DNA of 64,000 nt from NCBI GenBank assembly GCA_004565275.1, contig SDOX01000007.1, forward strand, positions 570,115 through 634,114, in the 5' to 3' direction. This document shows, piece after piece, positions 1 to 9,310 of this stretch. Source of the stretch: Nannochloropsis salina CCMP1776. Lineage: Eukaryota; Sar; Eustigmatophyceae; Eustigmatales; Monodopsidaceae. Position 1 is the first letter of the stretch. The number at the start of each line of letters is the position of its first letter. A program made the position numbers and the translations under genes. The notes beneath the pieces are model-generated. The model was not told where the DNA came from, did no database searches, and saw only the letters and a list, made by a program, of their open reading frames with translations.

Positions 1-1158
1 GCCTTGCAAGCCCAGATGTTGGTTGTGGGGAGGGGGCTGGGGGGCGAAGGGAAGGGACGGGGAGACGACAGCCATACCGAGGAGACCGCCAGGGCCGTGG
101 CTACATTGGAGGCGAAAATACACGCGCAGAGCCAGGAGACACAGGTGCGTTTGGACAAAGTAGAGAGTGCGGTGGCCTTCCAAGCCGGGCAGCGAGGGCA
201 CATCCTGCATCGTCTCGACAGGCTGGACAGGTGCCAGTGGGGTCTGGCAGCAGGAGCGTTTCCCGCTCCGAATCCTCCATCCCTTTCTTCCTATGCGGCC
301 TCGCTTGCTCTCTCCCCCCAGCCACGCGCATCTAATTTCCCGCAGGCAAGCCCCAAGCCGCCCCTCCCGCGGAGGGAGCAGGAGCCAGTCGGCCAGGAAG
401 CACCGCCGCCACCCGCGTCGGCGCCCAGCCCCCCCCCCACTCAGGCAGGCCGAGAAGTCCATGACATGCTCACCGAGGCCCCTGTTCTTGCAGGAATGGG
501 CGGGTCCGGCGGTGGGATGGGCGGAAGGGGGAGATGGGCGTCTGCGGGTTGGCAGAGGGCCCAGTCAGGTTATGGCGCGAAGGAGCCCTGCGCTGCGTCT
601 TTGGCAGCACCATTCCCACGTCCCCACGTCAATGTTTCCGGCAGTCATGGCCCTCCACCACCCTTCTATGAAGCACCTCCACCTCCACTCTACTCCCCAT
701 CCGCAGCCCCACTGCAGCCTTCGCGACAGCGAGTGTCGCACGTACCTGCACCGCACCCCCTCAGTCCAGACCAAGTCCGTTTCCGACCACATCCCCCGGT
801 CCACCCCGCGTACGAACAGCCAGCGGACGCGCAGGAAATTTATGGGCCAGGCGGGCAGTCTCGTCGACAAGCAACTCCAAGAACGGAAGAGTGTCCGGGC
901 ACCGGGGGCAGCCACGACCACGTCGAGGGATCCCGTCAGGCGGCTGGGATGCCTCCGCCCTCGGACAGAGCCTCCCATGACGGGATGGGAGGAGCAGAAA
1001 TTGTGGGAAGAACTGTAGCGACTGCGGGCGGGGAGGGGGGTCAAGGGGAGCTAGAGGCTTTGCGGCGCGAGAAGTTCTTGCTGCGGACCAGGATTACAGA
1101 GGGAATCATGAGTCAAAGCACATGTAGAGATGGCATTTTAAATGTTGAGCTAGCATGA
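1..1158 (+). CDS. 3' part of an unrecognised Pro/Gly-rich protein
   Basis: The frame is open from the window's first base to a TGA at the end of this feature, so the 5' end is probably outside; the first in-frame ATG is at position 16. About 385 residues are visible. A short charged, helix-prone segment (roughly residues 20-75) is followed by a long Pro/Ser/Gly-rich low-complexity stretch. The last 40 residues look like a coiled coil (LEALRREKFLLRTR). No catalytic motif or known domain is visible. High-GC third positions resemble those of neighbouring genes, which supports coding. The C-terminus ends abruptly after the coiled-coil-like part, so a downstream exon could exist, but I see no convincing donor. 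Function unknown. Confidence 0.45.
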   Translation, partial: ALQAQMLVVGRGLGGEGKGRGDDSHTEETARAVATLEAKIHAQSQETQVRLDKVESAVAFQAGQRGHILHRLDRLDRCQWGLAAGAFPAPNPPSLSSYAASLALSPQPRASNFPQASPKPPLPRREQEPVGQEAPPPPASAPSPPPTQAGREVHDMLTEAPVLAGMGGSGGGMGGRGRWASAGWQRAQSGYGAKEPCAASLAAPFPRPHVNVSGSHGPPPPFYEAPPPPLYSPSAAPLQPSRQRVSHVPAPHPLSPDQVRFRPHPPVHPAYEQPADAQEIYGPGGQSRRQATPRTEECPGTGGSHDHVEGSRQAAGMPPPSDRASHDGMGGAEIVGRTVATAGGEGGQGELEALRREKFLLRTRITEGIMSQSTCRDGILNVELA

Positions 1159-1307
1159 CAGCGCTGCGACTGGTTTTTATGATGCCGTGGGGGGGGGCGG
1201 AATCGAAGTACGGGCGTCCTCCTCTGTTACGTCAAATGAACGTTTCTGTCGGAAATGCCTCCCGCATCAACTGGGAATACTCAGACAACATTATTTCTTT
1301 GTAGCCG

Positions 1308-2471
1308 CTACTGCCTTGCTCCGCTGTCCATGGCTTTTACAGCCTTCACTATCAAACAAGCCACCCCCTCCCTCCTCACCTCAACCTCCCCAAATTCACT
1401 CGACACAAACAAGCGCCGCAACTCATCCAACTGGAAAAACCGAAACGTATTACTCTGAAGCCGTTCGTTCACTTCAAACGTTGACGCGTACATCCTCCCA
1501 CCTGGTTTGAGTACCCGGAGGCATTCCCGCAGGCTTTCTTCCAACCGAGGCCAGCAATGCAAGGCCGCCCCCGCGTGGATAGCATCAACACTCGACGTCT
1601 GAAACGGTTGTCGGGACGCGTCCGCTCGCACCAGCTCCGGCACCGGTAACTTCTCTTCCAGGAAACGCCGCCGAGTCTCTCGCAGCATGGACTCGCTGAA
1701 ATCGGCCGCGATGACCCGTTTCCATTTCCGAGACCGGCACAGGCGCCGGGCCATAAGGCCGCTCCCACAACTCAGATCGATCACAGTGCCCCGACCACTC
1801 CTTCGCTGCTGCTCACCTTGACGCTCGGATTCAGATCCCGCATCGAATAGCGGGGCGAAGAAAGCCTCCAGATCTCTGAATTCCTTGTCGATGCCAGGAA
1901 AGCCCGCGGTCTTGAAGTTGTCCCGCCATCCTCGCTCGTACAGGAAGGATGTGAGAGGGGAACGAAACAACTCTTGGGTGACAATGGCCGAGGGAGAAAA
2001 GAAGGGCACAATCATTCGTTCTTCTGCGGGAACAAGATCCATGTATACCTCGTTCGCAGGATATTTGTTGCCGCGAGTTGTGACCATATTCACCACTTGA
2101 CCAAACGGGCCGGCGAGGCGGACCACTCGGCGTACGGGCTTCAATGTCAGCGGGCAGGCCAAAACGTGCTCCATAGCGTCATAATTTTCCGCTCTTGAAG
2201 ATGTCGTCGCTTCGTTCCCCAGACTGCGATACAGTGCATCTTTAAGGACCCCGCGCTGCTCATGTGCGTCGATTGGACTGGCCTCTGCTGGGTTTGAAGG
2301 CGGCGTAGGGGCAATCGACACAGATGGAGAAGGTGCGGAAAAACACACACAAGAGCCTGCGTGGCCTGTCGCTGGGGTGATTGGCGGGACAAACCCTTGC
2401 GTGGTGGTCACCGCGAATGCAGCCGCAGCACATAGGCCGAAAGGTTGCAGTGAAATATGTCCGTGAGGCAT
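1308..2471 (-). CDS. Plastid-type SAM-dependent methyltransferase (At1g78140-like)
   Basis: A single-exon 387-residue protein. The first ~50 residues are hydrophobic then Ser/Pro/Ala-rich with TTTQGFVPP, resembling a heterokont signal plus transit peptide. A short segment starting LACPLTLKPVRR follows, then FRSPLTSFLYERGWR, which is diagnostic of the plant family of uncharacterised chloroplast methyltransferases such as At1g78140/At2g41040. The class I Rossmann core is intact: motif I VIDLSCGSGLMARRL, the acidic loop AADFSESML, and a post-motif ending LRVLKPGGRMYAS. SAM binding is therefore expected; the methyl acceptor is unknown. Plastid (plastoglobule or thylakoid) location is inferred from the family and the N-terminus. 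The start is the ATG before the hydrophobic leader. The gene converges on the upstream Pro-rich gene with ~150 bp between stops. Confidence 0.85.
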   Translation of the reverse strand: MPHGHISLQPFGLCAAAAFAVTTTQGFVPPITPATGHAGSCVCFSAPSPSVSIAPTPPSNPAEASPIDAHEQRGVLKDALYRSLGNEATTSSRAENYDAMEHVLACPLTLKPVRRVVRLAGPFGQVVNMVTTRGNKYPANEVYMDLVPAEERMIVPFFSPSAIVTQELFRSPLTSFLYERGWRDNFKTAGFPGIDKEFRDLEAFFAPLFDAGSESERQGEQQRRSGRGTVIDLSCGSGLMARRLCRSRKWKRVIAADFSESMLRETRRRFLEEKLPVPELVRADASRQPFQTSSVDAIHAGAALHCWPRLEESLRECLRVLKPGGRMYASTFEVNERLQSNTFRFFQLDELRRLFVSSEFGEVEVRREGVACLIVKAVKAMDSGARQ

Positions 2472-3394
2472 GACTCAGCCTACCTGGGGGGAGGTTGGTC
2501 TGTAGAGACATGCGCGTGATAAGAAGATAAAGGTGTGAGTCTGAACCACATAATAGCTGCCATACAAAGTAGTCTATAAAATTGGAGTGAAAGGCATATT
2601 GGATCGTTCGGTGAAAACAGATTTTCGATGTCGAAGTATGATGAACCTTCCCGTATATTCCAAACCGCAGAACACATCACTCGCGCCAAAACTTTGCCGA
2701 AGGCCGAAACCTATCTGTACGGATGCAGTCAATACATCGATTTAAGAGGAATTGACATACCCAGAAATCCAATTAAATGCGTAGATTTTAATATGTTCCA
2801 ACGATATATAATACCATTTACCTCTTTCCCACCGTGCAAGGCGGTATAAAGCGTCCGAAGGGCCCGACCCGGAGGGCCGTAACGGCTGCCTGATGACGAT
2901 GCTAGCTCTCGCCCACACCACGCACCTTTGTTCCACCTCATAGTCCAGGCCAGCACCACTCCTGGCATGAAGTATTGGGCCGCGTGTCTCGCAGCGCATA
3001 GCGGAAAGCTACTGCGATGGAATGAGAGAGACTTGGACTGGTAATGGGCGCGATGCTTTGTCGCGGTGTCGAGAGTTAAAAAAACAGGCGGCCAAGATCC
3101 AGTGTGCAGATGCCAGCTCCTGCTCGCCACCTAGGCAACTCCCAAATTAGCTGCTGCAACCATATCAGTACACGATTTGTAGATTTTCTACCTTTTGGCC
3201 TGTGCTTGAAGAGATAACCCAGTTATGGTTCACTGAGTTTGTATTTTGAATATGCTGGTCTCGACCTTGTGACCCCGTTGACGTGGATGTGCGCAAGCTG
3301 CCACGCAATCTGTAGGATCTGTCGTGTAATGCAAGCCTCTTCGCTTCAAAATAAGTTATAGTACTCACCTTACCGTGCACTTTCGAACAGAACC
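2472..3394. other. Intergenic region between methyltransferase (-) and bZIP (+) genes
   Basis: Divergent promoter space of 923 bp, distinctly more AT-rich than the flanking coding DNA. Only short, poorly composed open frames occur on both strands. No RNA gene or repeat recognised. Confidence 0.5.
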
Positions 3395-4639
3395 ATGTCT
3401 GCACACGTGGCGGCCTCCTCGGCCGACCTTCGAGGAGAATCCAAAGGGGGACGAGACAGGGGCGTCCGCAACATGCATGCACACGCCGTGCGGACACATC
3501 CTCACATGTCATCCTCCACGTCAAACGAAGGCAGTTTTGTCAGCATAAGCAGCAGCAAGGATGGCCGCACGGATGACGAATCTCTCTCGGATGGCAGCCG
3601 GAGCCCGTCGTCAAGCTCCTTGTCGTCCGCTTCCTGCGCGTCGTCCACCACCATGGCGGCGAACGCTCCTGCCTACAAGCCGAGGTCGCGGATGGAGAAA
3701 ATGATGCACATGTCCCAGCAGCAGCAATATCACGACCACGAAGACAGGCTCGAAGAGGAAGAAAAAGCTCTTGCCGCGGCCGCTGTCATTGCCTCTGTAA
3801 GGCATGAGGACCCCACGGTGTGGCAAGGGAACAAGAAGGCCGTAGCCCGCGCATCCCCCTCGCATCCCCTGTCCTCGGCGCCCTCGGCCGCCCCCAGACC
3901 TGCGCCAGCTCCAGGACCACCTATTCATGCCTTGGACGTGACGCCAAGAGGCGCTGTCACCAGTCAATCGGGTGGCTCGGGAGTTGACAGCCGGCCCGAA
4001 CCGGAGAAGAGCACCGGCTTCCCCCTCTCCCTGCCGGTCGACGCCTGCCACGCGGCTGCGGACTCGCTCGTTAGCATGTTTCCTCAAGTTGGATCCTTTT
4101 CCTCGACGCTCGCTTCCAAGACCGCCAAGGACTCGGGTTGGAGCGGCCACGGTAGAGAAGGGAAGAGCAACCCCTCCGCACCGGCACCGTCCTCCGCCTC
4201 GAGCGCCCCCACCATGAGCAGGAACAGCAGTTTTTGCTCCGTGGACGAGTTCGAGCCCACAGAGGAGCAGAAGGCGACCATGACAAAGAAAGAGCTACGG
4301 ATGCTCAAAAATCGGGAGTCGGCCGCGCGATCTCGGAAACGGAAGCGGGATATCATGGAGAGGCTGGAGGAGGAGGTACGCACGCTGCGCGTGCAAAACC
4401 GCGTTTTAAAGGCGAAAATCGACGTTTACCAGACTACGTACGGAGAACTAAAGCTCGTGTCTGATGGCATGCAGGGTGTCGGGGGAAGTATTTCGCAGCA
4501 AAATCTCCAGATGGGGCATGGTGATGGGGACAAGCAGGGTCATCCGAGGGAGGTGGGGAGGCGCGCGGAAAGTCGCGCGCCTCGTATCCAGGACAACCGT
4601 GCTGATGAAGATGAAGATGAAGAGGAAGACGAGGATTGA
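3395..4639 (+). CDS. bZIP transcription factor
   Basis: A single-exon 414-residue protein. The N-terminal two thirds are Ser/Ala/Pro-rich and probably disordered. A canonical bZIP basic region lies at about residues 298-320, with the signature NRESAARSRKRK: Asn306 and Arg314 occupy the invariant N-x7-R positions that contact DNA. A leucine-zipper helix of about four heptads follows to ~350. The tail is acidic (DEDEDEEEDED). No LOV domain is visible, so this is not an aureochrome. Family knowledge predicts a dimer binding ACGT-core sites such as TGACGT. The preceding region has no competing upstream in-frame ATG. Target genes are unknown. Confidence 0.9.
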   Translation: MSAHVAASSADLRGESKGGRDRGVRNMHAHAVRTHPHMSSSTSNEGSFVSISSSKDGRTDDESLSDGSRSPSSSSLSSASCASSTTMAANAPAYKPRSRMEKMMHMSQQQQYHDHEDRLEEEEKALAAAAVIASVRHEDPTVWQGNKKAVARASPSHPLSSAPSAAPRPAPAPGPPIHALDVTPRGAVTSQSGGSGVDSRPEPEKSTGFPLSLPVDACHAAADSLVSMFPQVGSFSSTLASKTAKDSGWSGHGREGKSNPSAPAPSSASSAPTMSRNSSFCSVDEFEPTEEQKATMTKKELRMLKNRESAARSRKRKRDIMERLEEEVRTLRVQNRVLKAKIDVYQTTYGELKLVSDGMQGVGGSISQQNLQMGHGDGDKQGHPREVGRRAESRAPRIQDNRADEDEDEEEDED

Positions 4640-5998
4640 CGCATCAGTGGTCTGATTCTCGCCTTGCGCGAAGGCAGGGATTAATCTCGGCGTGAATCGG
4701 GCTCTGATCCATACCCCCTTTAAGACATTGGCGGTTTTAGGGGGAACGCAAAGGAGAGCGCGTGCCTGTGGAGGGGATTTATGTGGTGTCGGAAGACTTG
4801 GATCACGACAGGTGGCATGAGCGACATGGCGGAGTACGTTGCTTCTTGTATTTGACGCCTGGGAAGTGGAGCCGGGTCAAGAGGGAAATCGATGTGGGGC
4901 AGTAGCCGAGCACTGATCTAGGAACGAGCCCATTGCAGGAGCTAGATTGATAAGAGGGGGGAGGCAACTTTCCAGGACGAAGTAGCACACGGATCGATAT
5001 AAGGCTGGGATACGAAGGAGGTTTGCTGTTTTTTCGGCGTCTCGTCCACGATGTGGTCATGGCGGCTTTTCGGGGGGCAGCGCAGGAGTGGGCACAATCC
5101 GTTATTATGAGAGTCAGCTGATCCGATAGAACTTCGGAGGCACAGGCCGGAGGGGGAGAAGAAGGCGTGTAGGCGTGAGACCAGCCAGAGGACTTCCAAG
5201 GATGTGGAAGGATGTCGTTGTGCATTGTTTGAATTTGAGACAGCTAAAAGTACAGATGAAGAAAATGTCGGTAGATGAAAGAGTTTCGTGTAGACTAGCA
5301 TGTGTTTCAATTGTTGTATTTCGGGCGATGTTTCGCCATTAATACGTCGCATATGCTGCGCGGCATGAGGCGAACAGCGGTTGAGAGAGAATGAGACAGG
5401 GGTGGGAGAGGGGGGAGTAATGTTTGGTGCTATCGAAGGCAACCGCTGAGTCATACGTGGATTGCGTTTATTGCAAGTTTTGAAAGCAAATAGGTTCATT
5501 ATTCTGAGCCTGAAAGAAGAAATGGAAGGTGACACAACACGATGATCCGGGTGCGCAAAGTGCTGTGCTACGCCACATGAAATACCCTGTGAGGCCGCTT
5601 GAGAAAGCAAGTGCTGGATTGCAACGTTCTGATGGAAGCATCCAGCATATCGAGAACACTTCTCACCCCTGATATTACGTTGTGCTTTGTGGACTCTGCT
5701 CCGTGGAGTGTGGAACAGGTCGTTGTCGCTATTTCCCTCAGCATATCCCAAGGCCCCAAGGACCACAGGGAGGAAAGGGGGAACGCTTGGAAGGCTCTCT
5801 GGGTGGGACGGGCCTAGCTCGCCATGCAGACCGCTCCACGACTGTATCGATAATGCTCCTCCCACCCTAGACGGAGGCGACACATGTTGCTCTCTGAGAA
5901 CGGCATCGTCCGCATTGCCACTTGGCCCCGCTTGGCCTCAACAAGCTTACACTTTCCCCCCGCTCCCTCGGACACCCCAGGACTCCTTTCCCCCTTTG
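4640..5998. other. Long convergent intergenic region with one doubtful ORF
   Basis: This 1.36 kb lies between the 3' ends of the bZIP (+) and P-type ATPase (-) genes. It contains a 313-codon open frame on the minus strand (4942-5883), but the translation is rich in His, Ser, Arg, Cys and Gln with no domain, and the base composition is unlike neighbouring coding DNA. I do not call it a gene. No terminator, RNA gene or repeat recognised. Confidence 0.4.
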
Positions 5999-8900
5999 CT
6001 ATACTATCACAGCCACCTCCTCTCCTTCCATCGCCACCATCATCAAGCCACTCCTCTCCCCGTTGCCCCCACCCGCACCCCCTGTTATCGTACCCGCCCC
6101 GCTGCTCCCCCCTCCCCCGCCCCCTTCCTTTTTCCGTCGCGCCCCTCCAGTCCAGTGCAACCGGGCAGCCAGCTTGCGCCAGGCGTCTGAGATGTGGTAC
6201 TGAGAATAGGGGTACTCCCTTCCCGTCGGCTGGGCGGGCCGAAACATGACTTTGCGGATGGTGTCGAGGACAAGGAGGGAGGAAGCGAGGAGGAAGATGT
6301 ACAGTAGGTCGGAGAAGGAGAGGGCTTCCGTCTGGAAGATCTCTTGGAGGGGTCGGAAGTAGATGACCAGGAACTGCCCGACCAGGGACCCCCCGATCGC
6401 GATCAGGAACGGCTTGTTGGAGAAAGGGGAGAGGCTGAACACGGGTTTCTCCGCGTGGCGGCAGGAAAGGGCGTTGAACATGTCGAAGAAGACGAAGGTG
6501 GTGAAGGTCATGGTGGTGTCCCGCCTGCTCACGATGCCGTCGTGGCCCATCTCCTTCCAATACACGTACAGGGTCCCCGCCGTGATGAGCGCGGCATTGC
6601 TCAAGACGCGGACGCCAAGGGCCCGGTTCAAGATCGGGTCTGAGGCCCGCCGAGGGGGGCGGCGCATGACCACGGGGTCGACGGGCTCCACGCCCAGGGA
6701 TTGGGCGGGGGGGCCGTCCATGATGATGTTGATCCAAAGTATTTGCATGGCGTTCAAAGGACAGTCGAGACCCATCAGAGTCGCCACCGCCACGATCGTC
6801 AAGGCGGCCACCGAGGTGGAGAGCTGGAAAGTGAGGAAATTCTTGATGTTGTAGAAGATGGACTTGCCCTCCTCCACGGCGTAGGTGATGGTGCTGAAGT
6901 TATCGTCCACCATGATCATGTCGGCCGCCTCCTTGGCCACGTCTGTCCCGCTCTGGCCCATGGCCACGCCGATGTCCGACTGCTTCAGAGCGGCGGCGTC
7001 GTTGACCCCATCGCCCGTCATCGCCACCACCTCCCCCACGGCTTGCAGGGCCCGAACGATCGCCAATTTGTGCCGGGGACTGGTCCGGTAGAAGACCGCC
7101 ACGCGTTTGATGATCGACTCGAGCTGGGCCGCGCTCATGCGTTCCATCTCGGAACCGGACAGGGTCTGGTCGACATCCGGGTCGTAGAAGCCGAGCTCGG
7201 CAGCAATGCTCTCCGCCGTCTCCTTCGCGTCGCCCGTGATCATGGCGACTCGGATTTTGCTCTGCCGCATCACGGAGATCGAGTCCCGGACACCTGGGCG
7301 GGGGGGATCCAGCATCCCGACCAAACCCCCCAGCGTGAGGGCGTCCTTATGGTGACCCCAGGCCACCGCCAAGACCCGCAGGCCCTGTCTCGCCATGCTC
7401 AAGGCTTTCTCCGAGATTTGCACCCGCTCTTTCTCCCTCAGCGGCAACTCTTCGTGTCCCCCCGCGTAGGTTTTACACAAGGGGAGCACGGCTTCGACCA
7501 CGCCTTTCACATAGGCGATGTCCCCCCTGCCCCTCCGACGGCCCCCGTCGCCCGAGTGCCGGCAGACCACCTCCATGAACTTCTTCTCGGAGCTGAAGGC
7601 GGACTCATAGACACGCTCGTGGCAGGGCCTCGGGTCCTCCACGCCAAACTTGGCGGCAGCCACCAGGAGCGCCGCCTCGGTGGGTTGGCCCCTGATCGCC
7701 ACCTTGGAGCCGACCCGCTTGTTCGGAGGGGTGCGCGGGCCGGTTCCCTCCCTGTCTTCTTTCGGGCCGTGGGGCGGCTCAAGCTCTTGGAGGCTGGAGC
7801 TGCTCTGCTTGTAGCTACCACCCTCCACGCCCCCACCAGGGCTCGCATCCTCTGCCCCCGGCCCGTCCAAGTGCGCGTTGTTACAGAGACAGGCCGCTTG
7901 GAGGAGCTGGACCACGGGCGGGAGGGAGTTGGCGGGGACCGTGCTTCCATTCAAGGTGACCCTGCAGCCCACCACGTCGTACCCGACCCCGCTGAAGCGG
8001 ATTTCCCCCCCTCCATGGACCCCCGGGCCTACCCCCAGGCAGAACACCTCCTGAACAGTCATCTGGTTCTGGGTCAATGTCCCTGTCTTGTCCACGCACA
8101 CCACCGTCGCGCAGCCCAACGCCTCCACCGAGGGCAGCTTCTTGATGATGGCGTTCCGCTTGGCCATGCGCATGACCCCCAGTGCCAGGGTGACGGTCAC
8201 GCATATGGGTAGACCCTCCGGGATGGCGGCCACGGCCAGGGAGACCCCGATCTGGAACATGGACAGAAGCCCTTTCCCCTGCGCCAGCCCGAGGAGCCCG
8301 ATGACGGTGATGACTCCGAAGGACACCACGGAGATCTGCTTGGCCAACGCGTCCATTTTCGCTTGAAGAGGCGTGCGTCGGTGCTCCATGTCCCGCATCT
8401 CCTCAAAGGTTTTCCCAAACTCGGTCTTCATCCCCGTCCCTACCACCACCGCCTTCCCATGCCCGTTGCACACCAACGTGCCTTGGAACACCATGTTGGT
8501 GCGTTCCGCGATGGGGATCTCTTGTTCCTCCGGCGCCGTCTGGCCATGACCGTACGAGGCATGGCCTGGCTCTGGCCCGCTTTTGCTCGCACTCAGGCTG
8601 AACATTGAAGAGCCACCTCCCTCGGCAGCGGCTGCTGCTACTGCCGCCGCCGCCGCCGTGGCCGGGGCCGCCGAGGCAAGACAGGGAGCTGTGATTGACA
8701 GGCCACTGCCACCCGTGCTCAGCCTTCTCCTGGACGGGGCGCCACTCAATTCATTGAAGAGAAGCAAGGTCGCGGTCTTCTCGGCGGGCAGGGCCTCCCC
8801 CGTCAGGCTTGACTCGTCTACGAGCAGGTCGGTGCAGGACAAGACACGGCAATCCGCGGGCACTCGGTCGCCCACCCCAATGTGCACCACGTCGCCCGGT

Positions 8901-9310
8901 ACCAGCTCTCGAGCCATGATGTGCAACAGGCGCCCGTCTCGCAAAGCGTGGCATTTTGGGGGAACCAATTTGTTGAGTGCCTCCAGGGACTTCTCGGATC
9001 GGTACTCTTGAATGAATGCGACAGTTGAGACGATAAGGACAGCCGCCGCGATGGACAAGGCGTCGTCAAATTGCCGCATGAGAGCACTGATCAAGGCCGA
9101 GCATAGTAGCATCACGATGAGGGGCTCCTTCAGCTGGTCCATGTACTTCTGACAGAGAGTCTCCCGCTCTCCCTCCTCCATCTCGTTGGGGCCATGAATG
9201 CGCATGCGGGCTCTCACTTCCTCCGAAGTCAAGCCCGTCACAGCATCCACTTTGTGCTTTTCAAGCACCTCGATAACCGACAAGCGCGAGGCTTCTACCG
9301 AGTGCAGCAT
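5999..9310 (-). CDS. Golgi-type Ca2+/Mn2+-transporting P-type ATPase (PMR1/SPCA-like)
   Basis: A single-exon 1103-residue P2A-type ATPase. The order is: cytosolic N-terminus, M1-M2, A domain with the TGE loop (SSLTGEALPAEK), M3-M4 with the Ca-site VAAIPEGLP, P domain with the phosphorylated Asp407 in DKTGTLT, N domain, the MTGDGVNDAAALK hinge near residue 767, then M5-M10. M6 reads NIIMDGPPAQSLG, and the early QEYRSEKSLEALNKLVPP segment is typical of secretory-pathway PMR1/SPCA pumps rather than SERCA. Those have one ion site and also carry Mn2+. An Ala/Ser-rich insertion of about 70 residues lies just after TGE, and the C-terminus is a Gly-rich tail after M10. The start ATG fits the family's short N-terminus. 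Golgi location is inferred from family. Confidence 0.93.
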   Translation of the reverse strand: MLHSVEASRLSVIEVLEKHKVDAVTGLTSEEVRARMRIHGPNEMEEGERETLCQKYMDQLKEPLIVMLLCSALISALMRQFDDALSIAAAVLIVSTVAFIQEYRSEKSLEALNKLVPPKCHALRDGRLLHIMARELVPGDVVHIGVGDRVPADCRVLSCTDLLVDESSLTGEALPAEKTATLLLFNELSGAPSRRRLSTGGSGLSITAPCLASAAPATAAAAAVAAAAAEGGGSSMFSLSASKSGPEPGHASYGHGQTAPEEQEIPIAERTNMVFQGTLVCNGHGKAVVVGTGMKTEFGKTFEEMRDMEHRRTPLQAKMDALAKQISVVSFGVITVIGLLGLAQGKGLLSMFQIGVSLAVAAIPEGLPICVTVTLALGVMRMAKRNAIIKKLPSVEALGCATVVCVDKTGTLTQNQMTVQEVFCLGVGPGVHGGGEIRFSGVGYDVVGCRVTLNGSTVPANSLPPVVQLLQAACLCNNAHLDGPGAEDASPGGGVEGGSYKQSSSSLQELEPPHGPKEDREGTGPRTPPNKRVGSKVAIRGQPTEAALLVAAAKFGVEDPRPCHERVYESAFSSEKKFMEVVCRHSGDGGRRRGRGDIAYVKGVVEAVLPLCKTYAGGHEELPLREKERVQISEKALSMARQGLRVLAVAWGHHKDALTLGGLVGMLDPPRPGVRDSISVMRQSKIRVAMITGDAKETAESIAAELGFYDPDVDQTLSGSEMERMSAAQLESIIKRVAVFYRTSPRHKLAIVRALQAVGEVVAMTGDGVNDAAALKQSDIGVAMGQSGTDVAKEAADMIMVDDNFSTITYAVEEGKSIFYNIKNFLTFQLSTSVAALTIVAVATLMGLDCPLNAMQILWINIIMDGPPAQSLGVEPVDPVVMRRPPRRASDPILNRALGVRVLSNAALITAGTLYVYWKEMGHDGIVSRRDTTMTFTTFVFFDMFNALSCRHAEKPVFSLSPFSNKPFLIAIGGSLVGQFLVIYFRPLQEIFQTEALSFSDLLYIFLLASSLLVLDTIRKVMFRPAQPTGREYPYSQYHISDAWRKLAARLHWTGGARRKKEGGGGGGSSGAGTITGGAGGGNGERSGLMMVAMEGEEVAVIV

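Noticed and set aside
6701-8212. 503-codon plus-strand frame inside the P-type ATPase
   Set aside because: Antisense shadow; His/Arg/Gly-rich translation with no domain, opposite a perfect ATPase frame.
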